DNA from: Luteimonas sp. YGD11-2
GTDB taxonomy: Bacteria > Pseudomonadota > Gammaproteobacteria > Xanthomonadales > Xanthomonadaceae
Assembly (NCBI RefSeq): GCF_004118975.1
Contig: NZ_CP035376.1
Location: 1,178,001-1,242,000 of the forward strand
Direction: 5' to 3'
Length of the DNA: 64,000 nucleotides
Below, piece by piece: positions 62,636 to 64,000 of the stretch. How positions within the stretch are numbered: the first letter of the stretch is position 1; every line of letters begins with the position of its first letter. Position numbers and translations under genes: made by a program. Below the pieces are notes generated by a model. The model ran no database searches, was not told where the DNA came from, and was given only the letters and a program-made list of their open reading frames with translations.

Positions 62636-64000
62636 TTGGACGTAGTGACTTCCCCGAAACACACCGCCGACGACAGCCTCGCGCGGATTGCCGCGCTCGA
62701 GGAGGTGGCGCGGCGCGCACTCGACCTGTGCCGCGCACGCGGAGCCAGCCAGGCCGAGGTGTCGTGCTCGGAAGAGCAGGGCCTCAACGTCGGCGTGCGC
62801 CTGGGCGAGGTGGAAACGGTCGAGGCCACCCGCGACCGCGGGGTCGCGCTGACCGTCTACTTCGGCCAGCGCAAGGGCAGCGCCAGCACCGCCGACCTGC
62901 GCGACGACAGCCTGGTCGCCACCGTCGAGCAGGCCTGTGCGATCGCGCGCTACACCGAGGAGGACCCGGCCGCCGGGCTCGCCGACCCGGCGCTGATGGC
63001 GACCTTCCTGCGCGAGTTCGACAGCTGGCACCCCTGGGCGCTGGACGCGGACGAAGCCGTTGAACTGGCACTGGCCTGCGAGCAGGCCGGGCGCGATGCC
63101 GATCCCCGGATCGGCAATTCCGACGGTGCCTCGGTGGGCAGTGGCGCGGCGGTCTCGGTGTATGCCAACTCGCACGGGTTCGTCGGCAGCAGCCGCGAGA
63201 CCCACCACAGCCTCGGCTGTGCGCTGATCGCCGGCCAAGGCGAAGCCATGCAGCGCGATGGCTGGTACACGTTCGCGCTCGCACGCGACGACCTGCAGGC
63301 ACCTGCAGCAGTGGGGCGCGAGGCCGCGCGGCGCGCGCTGTCGCGGCTGGATCCACGGCCCATTCCGACCGGCGCGATGCCGGTGCTGTTCTCGACCGAG
63401 ATGGCGCGTTCGCTCGTCGGCCACCTGCTGGGTGCGGTGTCGGGCGGCGCGCTGTACCGGCGTGCGAGCTTCCTGCTCGACAGCCTTGGTGAGCAGTTGT
63501 TCCCCGACTGGTTCGCAATCCACGAGCGCCCGTTCCTGCCCCGCGGCCTGCGCTCGACGTCATTCGACGACGAGGGCGTGGCGACGCGCGAGTCGGCGCT
63601 GGTCGAGGCCGGCGTGCTGCAGCGCTACGTCCTCGGCAGCTATTCCGCGCGCAAGCTCGGCCTCGTGACCACCGGCAATGCCGGCGGCGTGCACAACCTC
63701 GAGGTGGCCGCCAATGCCGGCAACCTGGCCTCGATGCTGCGCGACATGGGACGTGGCCTGCTGGTCACCGAGCTGATGGGCCAGGGCGTCAACAACGTGA
63801 CCGGCGACTATTCGCGCGGTGCGGCAGGCTTCTGGGTGGAGAACGGCGTGATCGTGCACGCGGTCGACGGCATCACCATCGCCGGCAACCTGCGCGACAT
63901 GTTCCGCGACATCCGCGCGGTCGGCAGCGACCGTGATCCGCGCTCGCATATCGGCACCGGGCCGATCCTGCTGGACCGGATGACCGTCGCCGGCGGCGAA
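62636..64000 (+). CDS. pmbA: Metalloprotease-partner PmbA (TldE), 3' end outside window
   Basis: At least 455 codons, open to the last base. It starts at a TTG with AAAGGAT upstream, next to darP. Family blocks: C-S-E-E-Q-G-L-N-V-G-V-R near 40, V-S-V-Y-A-N-S-H-G-F near 175, L-G-S-Y-S-A-R-K-L-G and the late Q-G-V-N-N-V-T-G-D-Y-S-R-G-A-A-G-F-W. PmbA lacks the zinc motif and pairs with TldD. Nearly the full protein is in view. Confidence 0.93.
   Translation, partial: MDVVTSPKHTADDSLARIAALEEVARRALDLCRARGASQAEVSCSEEQGLNVGVRLGEVETVEATRDRGVALTVYFGQRKGSASTADLRDDSLVATVEQACAIARYTEEDPAAGLADPALMATFLREFDSWHPWALDADEAVELALACEQAGRDADPRIGNSDGASVGSGAAVSVYANSHGFVGSSRETHHSLGCALIAGQGEAMQRDGWYTFALARDDLQAPAAVGREAARRALSRLDPRPIPTGAMPVLFSTEMARSLVGHLLGAVSGGALYRRASFLLDSLGEQLFPDWFAIHERPFLPRGLRSTSFDDEGVATRESALVEAGVLQRYVLGSYSARKLGLVTTGNAGGVHNLEVAANAGNLASMLRDMGRGLLVTELMGQGVNNVTGDYSRGAAGFWVENGVIVHAVDGITIAGNLRDMFRDIRAVGSDRDPRSHIGTGPILLDRMTVAGGE

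Overview
The window is a GC-rich proteobacterial chromosome segment. Its core gene order points to the Xanthomonadaceae (Lysobacter/Luteimonas/Pseudoxanthomonas type): comEC-exbB-exbD-msbA-lpxK-kdsB, then uvrC-pgsA-tRNA(Gly-Cys-Leu), dapA-bamC-like, leuS-lptE-holA-nadD-rsfS-rlmH, maf-rng-yhdP-tldD and darP/pmbA. No species can be named from sequence alone.

Layout. 1-4.7 kb: metallophosphoesterase end, pirin, then a minus-strand run of small stress, envelope and repair genes (DNA glycosylase, histidine-phosphatase lipoprotein, PH-domain protein, PspC protein, an internally deleted VOC protein, a small membrane protein). 4.87-5.56 kb: decayed right part of an IS110/IS1111-type element. 5.56-19.5 kb: a sedentary chromosomal integron with 22 cassettes, numbered here from attI leftwards. 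All cassette ORFs read on the minus strand, away from an intact integrase gene (intI, 19546-20574, plus strand). There are 20 intact attC sites, in 60-bp and 111-112-bp classes. A 21st is split by an IS1111-attC-type element, and a 22nd survives only as its terminal core. An IS30-family element lies inside cassette 7. Cassette 2 is a convincing ANT(3'')-type (aadA-like) streptomycin/spectinomycin adenylyltransferase. Cassettes 1, 11 and 15 are three diverged copies of one cassette family with no convincing gene. Others encode small membrane proteins, zinc-ribbon proteins, a DUF3024 protein, a GNAT acetyltransferase and a HEPN-like protein.

20.6-64 kb is housekeeping: DNA uptake (comEC, whose start overlaps the intI stop), ExbBD energy transduction, lipid A/Kdo synthesis and export, nucleotide excision repair, phospholipid synthesis, three tRNA genes, a nucleotide-sugar dehydrogenase, lysine synthesis, a Ser/Thr kinase fused to an FGE-sulfatase-like domain, a diguanylate cyclase, leucyl-tRNA synthetase, LPS transport, replication (HolA), NAD synthesis, ribosome maturation, RNase G, and the TldD/PmbA peptide-processing pair (pmbA runs off the window end).

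The most interesting part is the integron: its aadA-like cassette, the attC-targeting element with a candidate bridge RNA, the repeated cassette family, the use of attC to supply stop codons and protein tails, and the intI-comEC overlap. All homology statements come from motif recognition and memory; no database search was run.
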